A stretch of DNA of 39,613 nt, taken from positions 200,875-240,487 of the forward strand of contig CANRCD010000002.1 in NCBI GenBank assembly GCA_947629005.1, written 5' to 3'. The notes beneath the pieces were generated by a model. It saw only the letters and a list, made by a program, of their open reading frames with translations. It did no database searches and was not told where the DNA came from. Positions 31,193-39,451 of the stretch are shown piece by piece; the stretch's first letter is position 1; each line of letters opens with the position of its first letter. The position numbers and the translations under genes were made by a program. The stretch comes from an uncultured Clostridia bacterium. Its GTDB lineage: Bacteria; Bacillota; Clostridia; UMGS1883.

Positions 31193-31260
31193 TTCAGTCA
31201 CGCTCCTTTTTGGCTATTATGCCCGCCACAAAAATTTTTATTATTTTTTTCAAAAAACTA

Positions 31261-31289
31261 TTGACAAACGGGAAAAGGCGTAGTATTAT
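31261..31289 (+). promoter_or_regulatory. Promoter of the GntR-ABC operon
   Basis: TTGACA (31261-31266), 17-bp spacer, TATTAT (31284-31289); the -10 lies within the operator palindrome. Confidence 0.85.
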
Positions 31290-31316
31290 TGTATTAAGCG
31301 CTTAGAACAATAATAC
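31283..31316. promoter_or_regulatory. 34-bp operator palindrome for the YtrA-type regulator
   Basis: Arms GTATTATTGT ... ACAATAATAC with a second symmetrical core TAAGCGCTTA between them. It covers the -10 and start of transcription, just before the GntR gene, so autorepression is very likely. Confidence 0.8.
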
Positions 31317-31327
31317 GAGGTGATGTA

Positions 31328-31702
31328 ATGAGGTGGAATTTTGTGAGCGACAGGCCGATATACGCTCAAATCGTCGAGAGCATGAAGCTGTTCATCGCGG
31401 GTGGCGAGCTTGCCCCCGGCGGCAAGGTGCCCCCTGTGCGGGACTTGGCCGCCGAGGCGGGCGTGAACCCGAACACCATGCAGCGGGCTCTCGCGGAGCT
31501 TGAGCGCGAGGGGCTGCTGCGCTCGAACCGCACCAGCGGAAGGTACGTTACCGACGACGCGGCCGTCGTCGAGGCCGTAAGGCTGAGCCTTGCCAAGGCC
31601 GAGACCGTCAGGTTTCTCGGCGCGATGGAAAAGCTCGGCTACGGCAGGGCCGACATTGCGCGGCTCGTTGAAAATTTTAAAGCGGGAGATGATAAGGCAT
31701 GA
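31328..31702 (+). CDS. GntR-family regulator, YtrA type
   Basis: 124 residues. N-terminal winged helix (MRWNFVSDRPIYAQIVESMKLFIAGGELAPGGKVPPVRDLAAEAGVNPNTMQRALAELEREGLL) and only a short helical tail, the hallmark of the YtrA subfamily (no ligand-binding domain). Such regulators repress a linked ABC transporter, often responding to cell-wall stress or antibiotics in known cases. RBS GAGGTGA. Its stop overlaps the ABC ATPase start by 4 bases. Confidence 0.93.
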   Translation: MRWNFVSDRPIYAQIVESMKLFIAGGELAPGGKVPPVRDLAAEAGVNPNTMQRALAELEREGLLRSNRTSGRYVTDDAAVVEAVRLSLAKAETVRFLGAMEKLGYGRADIARLVENFKAGDDKA

Positions 31703-32400
31703 GCGAGATAGTAATGGAGTGTAAGAATTTGTGCAAGAGCTACGGCGGCAAGGCCGCGCTTTCCGGACTTGACATGGAAATACGCCGAGGCCGCATAGTG
31801 GGCCTTTTGGGGCCGAACGGCAGCGGCAAAACAACGCTTATCAAAATCGCCAACGGGCTGCTCAGGCCCGACGCCGGCGAAATACTGATCGACGGCGGGC
31901 CTGTCGGGCGCGAGAGCAAGGCAAAGGTGTCGTACCTGCCGGACTGCCTGTCGCTGCCCGAGTGGATGCGCGTCGGCGAGCTGATAAAGTTTTACGCGGG
32001 CTTTTTCTCGGATTTCAGCGAGGAAAAGGCGCGGGCCATGCTGAAAAGCCTCGGCTTGGAGGACTCCGCCCGCTTCAAGTCGCTCTCGAAGGGCAATAAG
32101 GAGAAGGTGCAGCTAATCCTCACCATGAGCCGCGAGGCCTCGCTTTACCTGCTCGACGAGCCGCTCGGCGGCGTTGACCCCGCGACGAGGGACTATATAC
32201 TCGGCGCGATAATAGCCAATTATTCGGAAAGCTCCTCCGTCGTCATATCCACCCACCTTATTTCCGACGTGGAGAAGGTTTTGGACGAGGTGTTCTTCAT
32301 TCGCGAGGGCAGGATATTTTTAAGCGACACGGTGGATAATATCCGCGACGTCCGCGGCATGAGCGTGGACGCGCTGTTCAGGGAGGAATTCAGATGTTAG
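31699..32400 (+). CDS. ABC transporter ATP-binding protein
   Basis: 233 residues. Walker A GPNGSGKTT (38-46), signature degenerate SLSKGNKEKVQL in place of LSGGQ, Walker B LYLLDEPLGG, switch His in STHLISDVEK. The NatA/YtrB-like export ATPases often have this weak signature. Works with the following permease; regulated by the preceding GntR protein. Substrate unknown. Overlaps neighbours by 4 and 7 bases. Confidence 0.93.
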   Translation: MSEIVMECKNLCKSYGGKAALSGLDMEIRRGRIVGLLGPNGSGKTTLIKIANGLLRPDAGEILIDGGPVGRESKAKVSYLPDCLSLPEWMRVGELIKFYAGFFSDFSEEKARAMLKSLGLEDSARFKSLSKGNKEKVQLILTMSREASLYLLDEPLGGVDPATRDYILGAIIANYSESSSVVISTHLISDVEKVLDEVFFIREGRIFLSDTVDNIRDVRGMSVDALFREEFRC

Positions 32401-33179
32401 GAAAACTGCTTAAATACGAGCTAAAGGCCACCGGTCGGGTGCTGCTGCCGGCGTTCGCGGCGCTTTTGGCGATTGCGCTGGCCTCGTCGTTCATCGTCAG
32501 CGACAGCCCGCTCATACGGGGTTACGGCGGCGGCACGGAATACAGCTCGCAGCTTCAGCGCACTATGGTTCTTGTTATGACTATGCTCTATATGGCCGCC
32601 TGCGCCGGCACCTGCGCCGTCTGCGCGCTGATCTCGGTTCAGCGTTTTCGGCGGAATATCCTCGGCCCCGAGGGCTACCTTATGAATACCATTCCCGTCA
32701 GCCCAATGGCCAACGTGGCCGCGAAGCTGATAACCGCGACGCTTTTCCAACTTGTGGGCATATTCGTGGTGATTTTGAGCGTGGGCGTTTTTACGAGCAG
32801 CGTCGGCTTCGGCGATTTGATAACCATGCTGAGATACATTCCGCGAATAGGCCCAGACGCCTTGGCGCAGTCGCTTTTGGCCCTCGCCTGCGTCATACTC
32901 GCGGTCGCGCTGTTCAATATAGCGGTATATGCCGCTCTTTCGGTCGGTTATTCGTTCAACGGCCCGAAGCTGGTTATCTCGATAGCGGTTTTCGCCGCGC
33001 TGTGGATAGGCGGCTCCGCGCTGTATATCTCCGTGCTTGAAAGGGCCGTCATGGCCGCGAGTCGTATGGCCGTTTGGGCCGTCAACGACATCACCGCCCT
33101 CTGCTTCGAGGCGGTCTATATCGCGATAGGCCTCCTTGTGACAAATTGGTTCCTCAAAAATCGGCTGAATTTGGAATAA
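32394..33179 (+). CDS. ABC transporter permease, ABC-2-like
   Basis: 261 residues with six predicted membrane helices (e.g. LLPAFAALLAIALASSFIV, VLVMTMLYMAACAGTCAVCALI, LFQLVGIFVVILSVGVF, LVISIAVFAALWIGGSALYI). It has the cytosolic segment RFRRNILGPEGYLMNTIPVSP between helices 2 and 3, common to exporters of this kind. Together with the ATPase it should form an efflux or bacitracin/lantibiotic-immunity-like pump. No substrate evidence. Terminator follows. Confidence 0.88.
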   Translation: MLGKLLKYELKATGRVLLPAFAALLAIALASSFIVSDSPLIRGYGGGTEYSSQLQRTMVLVMTMLYMAACAGTCAVCALISVQRFRRNILGPEGYLMNTIPVSPMANVAAKLITATLFQLVGIFVVILSVGVFTSSVGFGDLITMLRYIPRIGPDALAQSLLALACVILAVALFNIAVYAALSVGYSFNGPKLVISIAVFAALWIGGSALYISVLERAVMAASRMAVWAVNDITALCFEAVYIAIGLLVTNWFLKNRLNLE

Positions 33180-33206
33180 CGCCGCATATCGTTGCAGAAA
33201 CCGCAA

Positions 33207-33234
33207 AAAGGGCCTCCCAAACGGGAGGCCCTTT
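33207..33234. terminator. Bidirectional terminator
   Basis: 12-bp stem AAAGGGCCTCCC/GGGAGGCCCTTT, loop AAAC, between convergent ABC permease and PFOR genes. Confidence 0.85.
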
Positions 33235-33253
33235 CGTTATGCGGTTTTTGCTC

Positions 33254-36200
33254 TTACTTCGCAAGCTCCACAAGGTGAGCGTACTTCTCCTTGGCGTACT
33301 TTTCGGCCTGTGCAAACAGATCCTTGGCCCTATCGGGATTGCTGCGGGCGAGGGAGTTATAGCGAACCTCATTCATGATGAACTCGTTGTAGTCCATAGT
33401 GGGCTCCTTAGAGTCAAGCTGGAAGGGGTTCTTGCCCTCGGCAGCAAGCCTGGGGTCGTAGCGGAACAAATGCCAGTAGCCGGCGGCCACGGCGCGCTTC
33501 TCCTCGGTTTGAGCAATGCTCATGCCGCCCTTGATACCGTGGTTGATGCAGGGGGCGTAGGCTATGATGATGGAGGGGCCGTTGTAGGTGCCGGCCTCAA
33601 CAAAGGCCTTGATGCACTGGTTGTTGTCGGCGCCCTGCGCCACCTGAGCGACGTATACGTAGCCGTAGCTCATAGCGATGGCGGCGAGATCCTTCTTCTT
33701 AACGGCCTTACCGGCGGCGGCAAACTGCGCGATTGCGCCGGTGGGCGTAGCCTTGGAGGCCTGACCGCCGGTGTTGGAGTAAACCTCGGTGTCGAACACC
33801 AGAACGTTTACGTCCTCGCCGCTGGCCAGAACGTGGTCCAAACCGCCGAAGCCTATGTCGTAGGCCCAGCCGTCGCCGCCCAAAATCCATACGGACTTCT
33901 TGCCGAGGTAATCCTTTTCCTTGAGTATCTCGGCGGCCTCGGGGGTGTTCATCTTGGCGAGAACCTCAACGAGCTCGGCGGTGGCAACCTTGTTGGCCTT
34001 GCCGTCGTTCTTGGTTTCGATATACTTGTCGATAACGGCCTTCGCGGCGTCGTCGGCGGTTTCCTTCACGGCCTCGACCTTCTTGATAAGATCCTCGCGC
34101 AGGGTGTTCTGGGCAAGGAACATACCATAGCCGTACTCGGCGTTATCCTCAAACAGGGAGTTGGCCCAAGCGGGGCCTTCACCGGCGGCGTTGGTGGTGT
34201 AGGGAGTGGAGGGAGAGCTGCCGCCCCAAATGGAGGAGCAGCCTGTGGCGTTGGCGATATACATTGTGTCGCCGTAAAGCTGGGTGGCGAGCTTCGCGTA
34301 GGGAGTTTCGCCGCAGCCCGCGCACGCGCCCGAGAACTCGAGCAACGGCTGCTTGAACTGGCTGCCCTTGACGGTGGTCTCCTTGAACTTTTCGTGAACC
34401 TCGGCCTTATCGGGAACGGTCACGGCGAAGTCGAACACAGCCTGCTTGTCAAGCTGAGAGTCGAGCGGCTTCATAACAAGGGCCTTTTCGCCCTTCTTGC
34501 CGGGGCATACGTTCGCGCAGGAGCCGCAGCCCGTGCAGTCGAGCACGGATACGGCCATGCCGAAGTAGTAGCCGTTCATGCCGGTCATGTTGATATACTT
34601 AATGCCCTCGGGAGCGTTCTTGAGCTCGTCCTCGGTCAGAACGACGGGACGGATGCAGGCGTGGGGGCATACGTAGGAGCAGAAATTGCACTGTATGCAG
34701 TTATCGCTGTTCCACTCGGGAACGTCGATGGCTATGCCGCGCTTCTCGAAGGCGGCGCTGCCCAGAGGAACCTCGCCGTCGGCGTACTTTTCAAACGCGG
34801 AAACGGGCAGCTTCATGCCGGCGAACGCGCTGATGGGATTGAGTATGTTGTTTACATAATCCACAAGACGGCCCTCGCCCTCGAACTTGACGGAGAGATC
34901 CTCGTCCTTGGCGTTCTTCCAGCTTTCGGGAACGTCCACCTTAACGACCTGCTTCGCGCCGGCGTCAATGGCGTCGTGGTTCATCTTAACCACGGCCTCG
35001 CCCTTCTTGCCGTAGGAAGCGGTGGCGGCGTCCTTCATGTACTTGATGGCGTCCTCCTCGGGGATAATGCCGGCAAGCTTGAAGAAGGCCGACTGAAGAA
35101 TGGTGTTTATCCTGTTGCCAAGGCCGATTTCCTTGCCTATCTTAACGCCGTCGATGGTGTAGAACTGAATGTTGTTCTCGGCGATGTAGCGCTTAACCTG
35201 ACCGGGAATGTGAACCTCCATCTCCTCGGGCGTCCACGAGCAGTTGAGCAGGAACACGCCGCCGGGCTTAACGTCGGTCACCATGTCGTACTTTCTGATG
35301 TAGGAGGCCTTGTGGCAGGCCACGAAGTCGGCCTTATTGATAAGGTAGGTGCTGGTAATCTTGGGGTTGCCGAAGCGAAGGTGAGAAACCGTAAGGCCGC
35401 CGGACTTCTTGGAGTCATAGTCGAAGTAGGCCTGCACGTTCATATCGGTGTGGTCGCCGATAATCTTTACGGAGTTCTTGTTCGCGCCGACGGTACCGTC
35501 GGCGCCGAGGCCCCAGAACTTGCAGCTCGTAACGCCGGCGGGAGTGGTGTCGGGATTTTCGGTGATGGGCAGGGAAAGATGCGTAACGTCGTCCTCGATG
35601 CCGATGACAAAGCGCTTCTTTTCGGTATTCCTGTAAACGGCGATAATCTGGGCGGGGGTGGTGTCCTTGCTGCCAAGACCGTAGCGGCCGCCGTAGATGT
35701 CAACGTCCTGAAGGGCGGTGCCGCGAACGGCCGCGCAAACGTCCAGATACAGAGGCTCGCCTATGCTGCCGCTCTCCTTCGTTCTGTCGAGAACGGAAAT
35801 CTTTTTAACGGTAGCGGGGATAGCCTCAACAAGGTGCTTCGCGGAGAAGGGACGGTACAGGCGTACCTGAACCAGACCCACCTTTTCGCCTGCGGCGGTA
35901 AGGTAGTCGATAGTCTCCTTTATTGTGTCGCATACGGAGCCCATCGCCACAATGACCTGCTCGGCGTCAGGCGCACCGTAGTAGTTGAACAGCTTGTAGT
36001 CCGTGCCGATCATGGCGTTTACCTTATCCATGTACTCCTGGCACTTTTCGGGAACGGCCTCGTAATACTTGTTCGCGGCCTCCTTCGCCTGGAAGAATAC
36101 GTCGGGGTTCTGGGCCGTGCCGCGCTGAGCGGGGTGCTCGGGGTTAAGGCTGCGGCGGCGGAAGGCGTCAATGGCGTCCATATCGACGAGCTGAGCCAGC

Positions 36201-36769
36201 TCCTCGTTGGACCATACCTCAACCTTCTGGTACTCGTGCGAGGTGCGGAAGCCGTCGAAGAAGTGCAGGAACGGCACGCGGGAGGAGATTGTGGTAAGGT
36301 GCGCGACTGCGCCGAGGTCCATGGCCTCCTGCGGGTTGGTGGAGCAGAGCATGGCGTAGCCCGTCTGGCGGCAGGCGTAAACGTCCTGATGGTCGCCGAA
36401 GATGGACAGTGCGTGGCTCGCAAGGGCGCGCGCCGAAACATTGATAACATTGGGAAGCAGTTCGCCCGCTATCTTATACATATTGGGTATCATCAGAAGA
36501 AGGCCCTGCGAGGCGGTGTAGGTCGTAGTGAGAGCGCCGGCCGCCAAGGAGCCGTGAACCGCGCCGGCGGCGCCGCCCTCGGACTGCATTTCGGCAATCT
36601 TGACCTTTCTTCCGAAGATGTTGAGCTTGCCCTCCGTGGCCCATTTATCCGTTACCTCCGCCATAGTGGAGGAAGGAGTAATTGGGTAGATGGCAGCAAC
36701 GTCGGTAAAAGCGTAGGACGCCCATGCCGCGGCGTTGTTGCCGTCCATGGTTTTCTTTTTTCTTGCCAT
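33254..36769 (-). CDS. nifJ: Pyruvate:ferredoxin (flavodoxin) oxidoreductase
   Basis: 1171 residues, a single-chain PFOR. Converts pyruvate and CoA to acetyl-CoA, CO2 and reduced ferredoxin in anaerobes. N-terminal domain (YPITPSSTMAEVTDKW), domain II, then two ferredoxin-type clusters (CIQCNFCSYVCPHAC and CTGCGSCANVCPG), a further Cys pair in SGACAGCGETPY, and the TPP-binding GDGWAYDIGFGGLDHVLASGEDVNVLVFDTEVYSNTGGQ. All parts are present, no frameshift. AAGGAG lies about 10 bases before the ATG. A minus-strand promoter is at 36828-36856. Confidence 0.98.
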   Translation of the reverse strand: MARKKKTMDGNNAAAWASYAFTDVAAIYPITPSSTMAEVTDKWATEGKLNIFGRKVKIAEMQSEGGAAGAVHGSLAAGALTTTYTASQGLLLMIPNMYKIAGELLPNVINVSARALASHALSIFGDHQDVYACRQTGYAMLCSTNPQEAMDLGAVAHLTTISSRVPFLHFFDGFRTSHEYQKVEVWSNEELAQLVDMDAIDAFRRRSLNPEHPAQRGTAQNPDVFFQAKEAANKYYEAVPEKCQEYMDKVNAMIGTDYKLFNYYGAPDAEQVIVAMGSVCDTIKETIDYLTAAGEKVGLVQVRLYRPFSAKHLVEAIPATVKKISVLDRTKESGSIGEPLYLDVCAAVRGTALQDVDIYGGRYGLGSKDTTPAQIIAVYRNTEKKRFVIGIEDDVTHLSLPITENPDTTPAGVTSCKFWGLGADGTVGANKNSVKIIGDHTDMNVQAYFDYDSKKSGGLTVSHLRFGNPKITSTYLINKADFVACHKASYIRKYDMVTDVKPGGVFLLNCSWTPEEMEVHIPGQVKRYIAENNIQFYTIDGVKIGKEIGLGNRINTILQSAFFKLAGIIPEEDAIKYMKDAATASYGKKGEAVVKMNHDAIDAGAKQVVKVDVPESWKNAKDEDLSVKFEGEGRLVDYVNNILNPISAFAGMKLPVSAFEKYADGEVPLGSAAFEKRGIAIDVPEWNSDNCIQCNFCSYVCPHACIRPVVLTEDELKNAPEGIKYINMTGMNGYYFGMAVSVLDCTGCGSCANVCPGKKGEKALVMKPLDSQLDKQAVFDFAVTVPDKAEVHEKFKETTVKGSQFKQPLLEFSGACAGCGETPYAKLATQLYGDTMYIANATGCSSIWGGSSPSTPYTTNAAGEGPAWANSLFEDNAEYGYGMFLAQNTLREDLIKKVEAVKETADDAAKAVIDKYIETKNDGKANKVATAELVEVLAKMNTPEAAEILKEKDYLGKKSVWILGGDGWAYDIGFGGLDHVLASGEDVNVLVFDTEVYSNTGGQASKATPTGAIAQFAAAGKAVKKKDLAAIAMSYGYVYVAQVAQGADNNQCIKAFVEAGTYNGPSIIIAYAPCINHGIKGGMSIAQTEEKRAVAAGYWHLFRYDPRLAAEGKNPFQLDSKEPTMDYNEFIMNEVRYNSLARSNPDRAKDLFAQAEKYAKEKYAHLVELAK

Positions 36770-36827
36770 TTGAACACACTCCTTATATTAATAATAAAAA
36801 AAGCAAAAAATAGATTTAACCGTATAC

Positions 36828-36856
36828 ATTTTATAACTTTTTTGCGAATTAGTCAA
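36828..36856 (-). promoter_or_regulatory. PFOR promoter
   Basis: Minus-strand TTGACT (36856-36851), 17-bp spacer, TAAAAT (36833-36828). The leader to the ATG is AT-rich, about 55 nt. Confidence 0.78.
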
Positions 36857-36905
36857 GGGGTTAAATGGATTTTTATAAATATTGATAAAAGTTTTTCAGA
36901 ATTTA

Positions 36906-38018
36906 TCAAAATTTGATAATCCGCGCGGGCCGTCCGCTCTGCTCCAGCGGCGCCGAGCCTATCTCCCAGCCTGGGCCGGTGGTCTCGGCGTAAAAATAAT
37001 TCACCCCGCCGAAGGGGTAATATTCCCCCTTCATGAGTCCGTCGTCGGCTATGCCCACGGCCATGTGCCCTCCGGAGGGTCCCTCAAAGGCGAGCAGCGC
37101 AGCGTCCACGCCCATTTCCTTCAGCAGGCAGGCCAGCAAAATGGACTTATCCTCACAGTCGCCCTTCTGCTCGAACAGCGTTTCGGCAGGAAAGTTCGGG
37201 TATTCCTCCGCTCCCTTTGAGAGGAGGTCGTCCGCGTAGGGCAGCGACTGCACAAAACCGAGCGCCAACTCCGTCCGCTCGTGCGGGCCGAGGCCCAGCC
37301 TGCCGGCGGCGTCCTCAAAGCAGGCGGCAAGCGACGCGATATACAGGTCGTCCCCCGCGTCGGAGGCGTAGGCCGCGTAGTTGAACACTCCGTTTTCCTC
37401 GCGGCTCACGGCGCGGCAGGCGTCGTAAAGCGCTACCGGCAGCGTCAGCGTAAAATCCCATACGTACCGCCCCTCGGGCGGCGAAAAGCGAAAATGCAGC
37501 GGAGCCATGGCCGTGGAGCGGTCCTCCACGGGTCGGTATTCGGCCATAGGCATATCCGGCAGCGTAAGAAATACGGCTCGGCGGGCCTCGTCGCGGCGCA
37601 GCTCGCCGCAGCGGGCGAGGTCGGAAAAATAAATGGCCGTCATATTATCCGCATTAAAGCTTTGAATTACTTCCCCGTCCAGCCGTGTTTCGATATCCGT
37701 TTCCAGCAGATTGGCTATCGGCTGTCCGTAGGTGCGCCTGTCGCGCCAGACGCGCAGCGGGGCGATTTTCCCGCCGGTATAGCTCAGATCCACCCGCCGC
37801 AGATAGTCGTTGTACGTGCAGGTAAAGCCGTAGCCCTCCAAATCTGCGGCCCGCACCGCCGTTTGGCCGTTGATGCTGAAGGAGGGTATGGGATTGTTGT
37901 TGATGTAGGCCGCTATGTCGGAGCCCAAGGCCTGACCTGCGGCTTCCGCCGCTGCGGGCGCAGAAAAAAGCGCCGCGCAGAGCAGCGCGGCAGCGAGGTC
38001 CTTAATCCCACTCCACAT
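36906..38018 (-). CDS. Secreted transglutaminase-like protein
   Basis: 370 residues. Signal peptide (MWSGIKDLAAALLCAALFSAPAAAEA). Residues 38-80 read like a copper-amine-oxidase N-terminal repeat (PIPSFSINGQTAVRAADLEGYGF); a transglutaminase-like domain covers the C-terminal half: Cys288 in QKGDCEDKSILLACLL and His318 in SGGHMAV, with a later acid (YFYAETT). Bacterial transglutaminase-like proteins are usually cysteine peptidases or structural proteins of the envelope; which applies here is unknown. Start at 38018 is chosen for GGAGG 7 bases upstream; it overlaps the rhodanese gene by 17 bases. Confidence 0.8.
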   Translation of the reverse strand: MWSGIKDLAAALLCAALFSAPAAAEAAGQALGSDIAAYINNNPIPSFSINGQTAVRAADLEGYGFTCTYNDYLRRVDLSYTGGKIAPLRVWRDRRTYGQPIANLLETDIETRLDGEVIQSFNADNMTAIYFSDLARCGELRRDEARRAVFLTLPDMPMAEYRPVEDRSTAMAPLHFRFSPPEGRYVWDFTLTLPVALYDACRAVSREENGVFNYAAYASDAGDDLYIASLAACFEDAAGRLGLGPHERTELALGFVQSLPYADDLLSKGAEEYPNFPAETLFEQKGDCEDKSILLACLLKEMGVDAALLAFEGPSGGHMAVGIADDGLMKGEYYPFGGVNYFYAETTGPGWEIGSAPLEQSGRPARIIKF

Positions 38019-38310
38019 AGCCGTACCTCCACGAAAGTAGCCCGCCAAAGTCGCACACATTTTCGTAGCCCTCTTCGTCGAGCAGCGCAGCGGCCACGGC
38101 GCTGCTGCGGCCGCTGCGGCAGCAGACCAATATCCGCGCCGACTTGTCGGGCAGCTCGCCGAGCCTGTGCGGAAGCTCGTCCACCGGTATGCAGACGGAG
38201 TCCTCTATGTGCCCCAGCGCGTATTCGTCCTCGGTGCGCACGTCCAGCACCGTGCAGTCCCCGCCGTCCATAATGCGTTTTGCCTCATCTTGGCTGATTT
38301 TTCTGTGCAT
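38002..38310 (-). CDS. Single-domain rhodanese
   Basis: 102 residues. Sulfur transfer or persulfide carrier: VLDVRTEDEYALGHI and the active-site loop Cys64-Arg-Ser-Gly-Arg-Ser (VCCRSGRSS), then GYENVCDFGGLLSW, which is typical of single-domain GlpE/PspE-like proteins. GGAGG precedes the ATG. Promoter at 38332-38360. The coupled envelope protein downstream has no evident link. Confidence 0.93.
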   Translation of the reverse strand: MHRKISQDEAKRIMDGGDCTVLDVRTEDEYALGHIEDSVCIPVDELPHRLGELPDKSARILVCCRSGRSSAVAAALLDEEGYENVCDFGGLLSWRYGYVEWD

Positions 38311-38331
38311 TGCGCCGCCTCCTCTGTTCCT

Positions 38332-38360
38332 AATATACCACTAAACCGCCCCAAAGTCAA
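38332..38360 (-). promoter_or_regulatory. Rhodanese promoter
   Basis: Minus-strand TTGACT (38360-38355), 17-bp spacer, TATATT (38337-38332). The -35 lies in the loop of an inverted repeat ACCGCCC/GGGCGGT (38345-38367). Confidence 0.75.
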
Positions 38361-38388
38361 GGGCGGTAAAAATTTTAAGTTTTCAGGG

Positions 38389-38417
38389 TTGCAAAAGACG
38401 GAAATCGGTGCTATAAT
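38389..38417 (+). promoter_or_regulatory. ribF promoter
   Basis: TTGCAA (38389-38394), 17-bp spacer, TATAAT (38412-38417). Confidence 0.8.
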
Positions 38418-38452
38418 ATGGTATAAATATTTCTGAAACGGAGGGACGGGCC

Positions 38453-39328
38453 ATGCGTACCGCTTTGGCGCTGGGCTTTTTCGACGGAGTTCACATCGCG
38501 CACCAAAAAATAATATCCGCCGCCGTGGATTATGCCCGCGAGCATGGCCTCCGCGCGGCCGCGCTCACCTTCGACCGCCCTCCCGCGAGCGTGCTTTTCG
38601 GCGCGAAGGAGCGGCTTTTGACCGATGACGCTGAGAAGCGCCGCCTGATAGAGGGCCTTGGCGCGGAGCGCCGCATTCTCGCGGCCACGCCTTCTCTTCT
38701 CGCCATGAGCGGAGCTTCCTTTGTTGAGCTGCTCGTTCGGGAACACTCCGCCGCCGCGCTTTTCTGCGGCTATAACTACACTTTCGGCAGCGACCGCCTT
38801 GGTGCGGAGGAGCTTGCGCGGCTTGGGCGGGAGAGGGGACTTTTCGTCCGCGTCCTCCCCGAGGAGACCGCCCTCGGCGGGCCGGTCAGCAGCAGCCGTA
38901 TCCGCGCACTGCTTGCCGAAGGCAGCATGGAGCAGGCCGCCGAGCTGTTGGGCCGGCCCTTTTCGGTAACCGGCACGGTGGAGCGGGGCAAGGGCCTCGG
39001 CCGCTCGCTGGGCTTCCCCACGCTCAATATTTACCCCTCCGTCAGCGGCGAACTTTTGCCCCATGGCGTTTATGCGGCGCGGATTGCTTTTGGGGACGAA
39101 AGCCGCGCCGCGGTGGCAAATTTCGGAATAAACCCCACCGTAGGTGATAAAAATATCAGATTAGAGGCCCATATTCTGGATTACAGCGGCGACCTGTACG
39201 GCCGAACGGTCACGGTGTCGCTCTGCCGCTTTCTCAGGCCGGAGCGCAAATTTTCCTCGGTGGACGAGCTTGCCGCTCAGATAGCCGCGGACGCGAGGGA
39301 ATGCAGAATTATGAATGTCGGATTATGA
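38453..39328 (+). CDS. ribF: Riboflavin kinase / FAD synthetase RibF
   Basis: 291 residues, bifunctional. N-terminal nucleotidyltransferase (FMN to FAD): GFFDGVHIAH (8-17; the family has G-x-F/L-D-G-x-H), CGYNYTFGSDRLG, VSSSRIRALL. C-terminal kinase (riboflavin to FMN): GRPFSVTGTVERGKGLGRSLGFPTLNI, NFGINPTVG, LEAHILDYSGDLYG. Good RBS GGAGGG. Monocistronic. Confidence 0.96.
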   Translation: MRTALALGFFDGVHIAHQKIISAAVDYAREHGLRAAALTFDRPPASVLFGAKERLLTDDAEKRRLIEGLGAERRILAATPSLLAMSGASFVELLVREHSAAALFCGYNYTFGSDRLGAEELARLGRERGLFVRVLPEETALGGPVSSSRIRALLAEGSMEQAAELLGRPFSVTGTVERGKGLGRSLGFPTLNIYPSVSGELLPHGVYAARIAFGDESRAAVANFGINPTVGDKNIRLEAHILDYSGDLYGRTVTVSLCRFLRPERKFSSVDELAAQIAADARECRIMNVGL

Positions 39329-39361
39329 ATGATGGCGCGTTATAACACAAATTATTTCCTT

Positions 39362-39378
39362 TTTGTAAATTTTACAAA
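39362..39378. promoter_or_regulatory. Operator-like palindrome
   Basis: TTTGTAAA-T-TTTACAAA, a perfect 17-bp inverted repeat ending 5 bases before the -35 of the next gene. Regulator unknown. Confidence 0.5.
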
Positions 39379-39383
39379 TTTAA

Positions 39384-39412
39384 TTGACAACCTATCCAGT
39401 ATGTGGTATACT
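39384..39412 (+). promoter_or_regulatory. Promoter of the right-edge gene
   Basis: TTGACA (39384-39389), 17-bp spacer, TATACT (39407-39412). Confidence 0.83.
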
Positions 39413-39451
39413 TTAGGATATAAAAATACGAAATAAAGAGAGGGCTTAAAC

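Noticed and set aside
31076-31264. 62-codon plus-strand frame before the GntR gene
   Set aside because: Antisense to the small ORF with the better RBS, and reads through the GntR promoter; no support.
33074-36916. 1280-codon open frame opposite the PFOR gene
   Set aside because: It is antisense to an intact, fully conserved PFOR, starts inside the ABC permease gene and has no RBS or domain. Long antisense frames arise from the GC-rich third positions.
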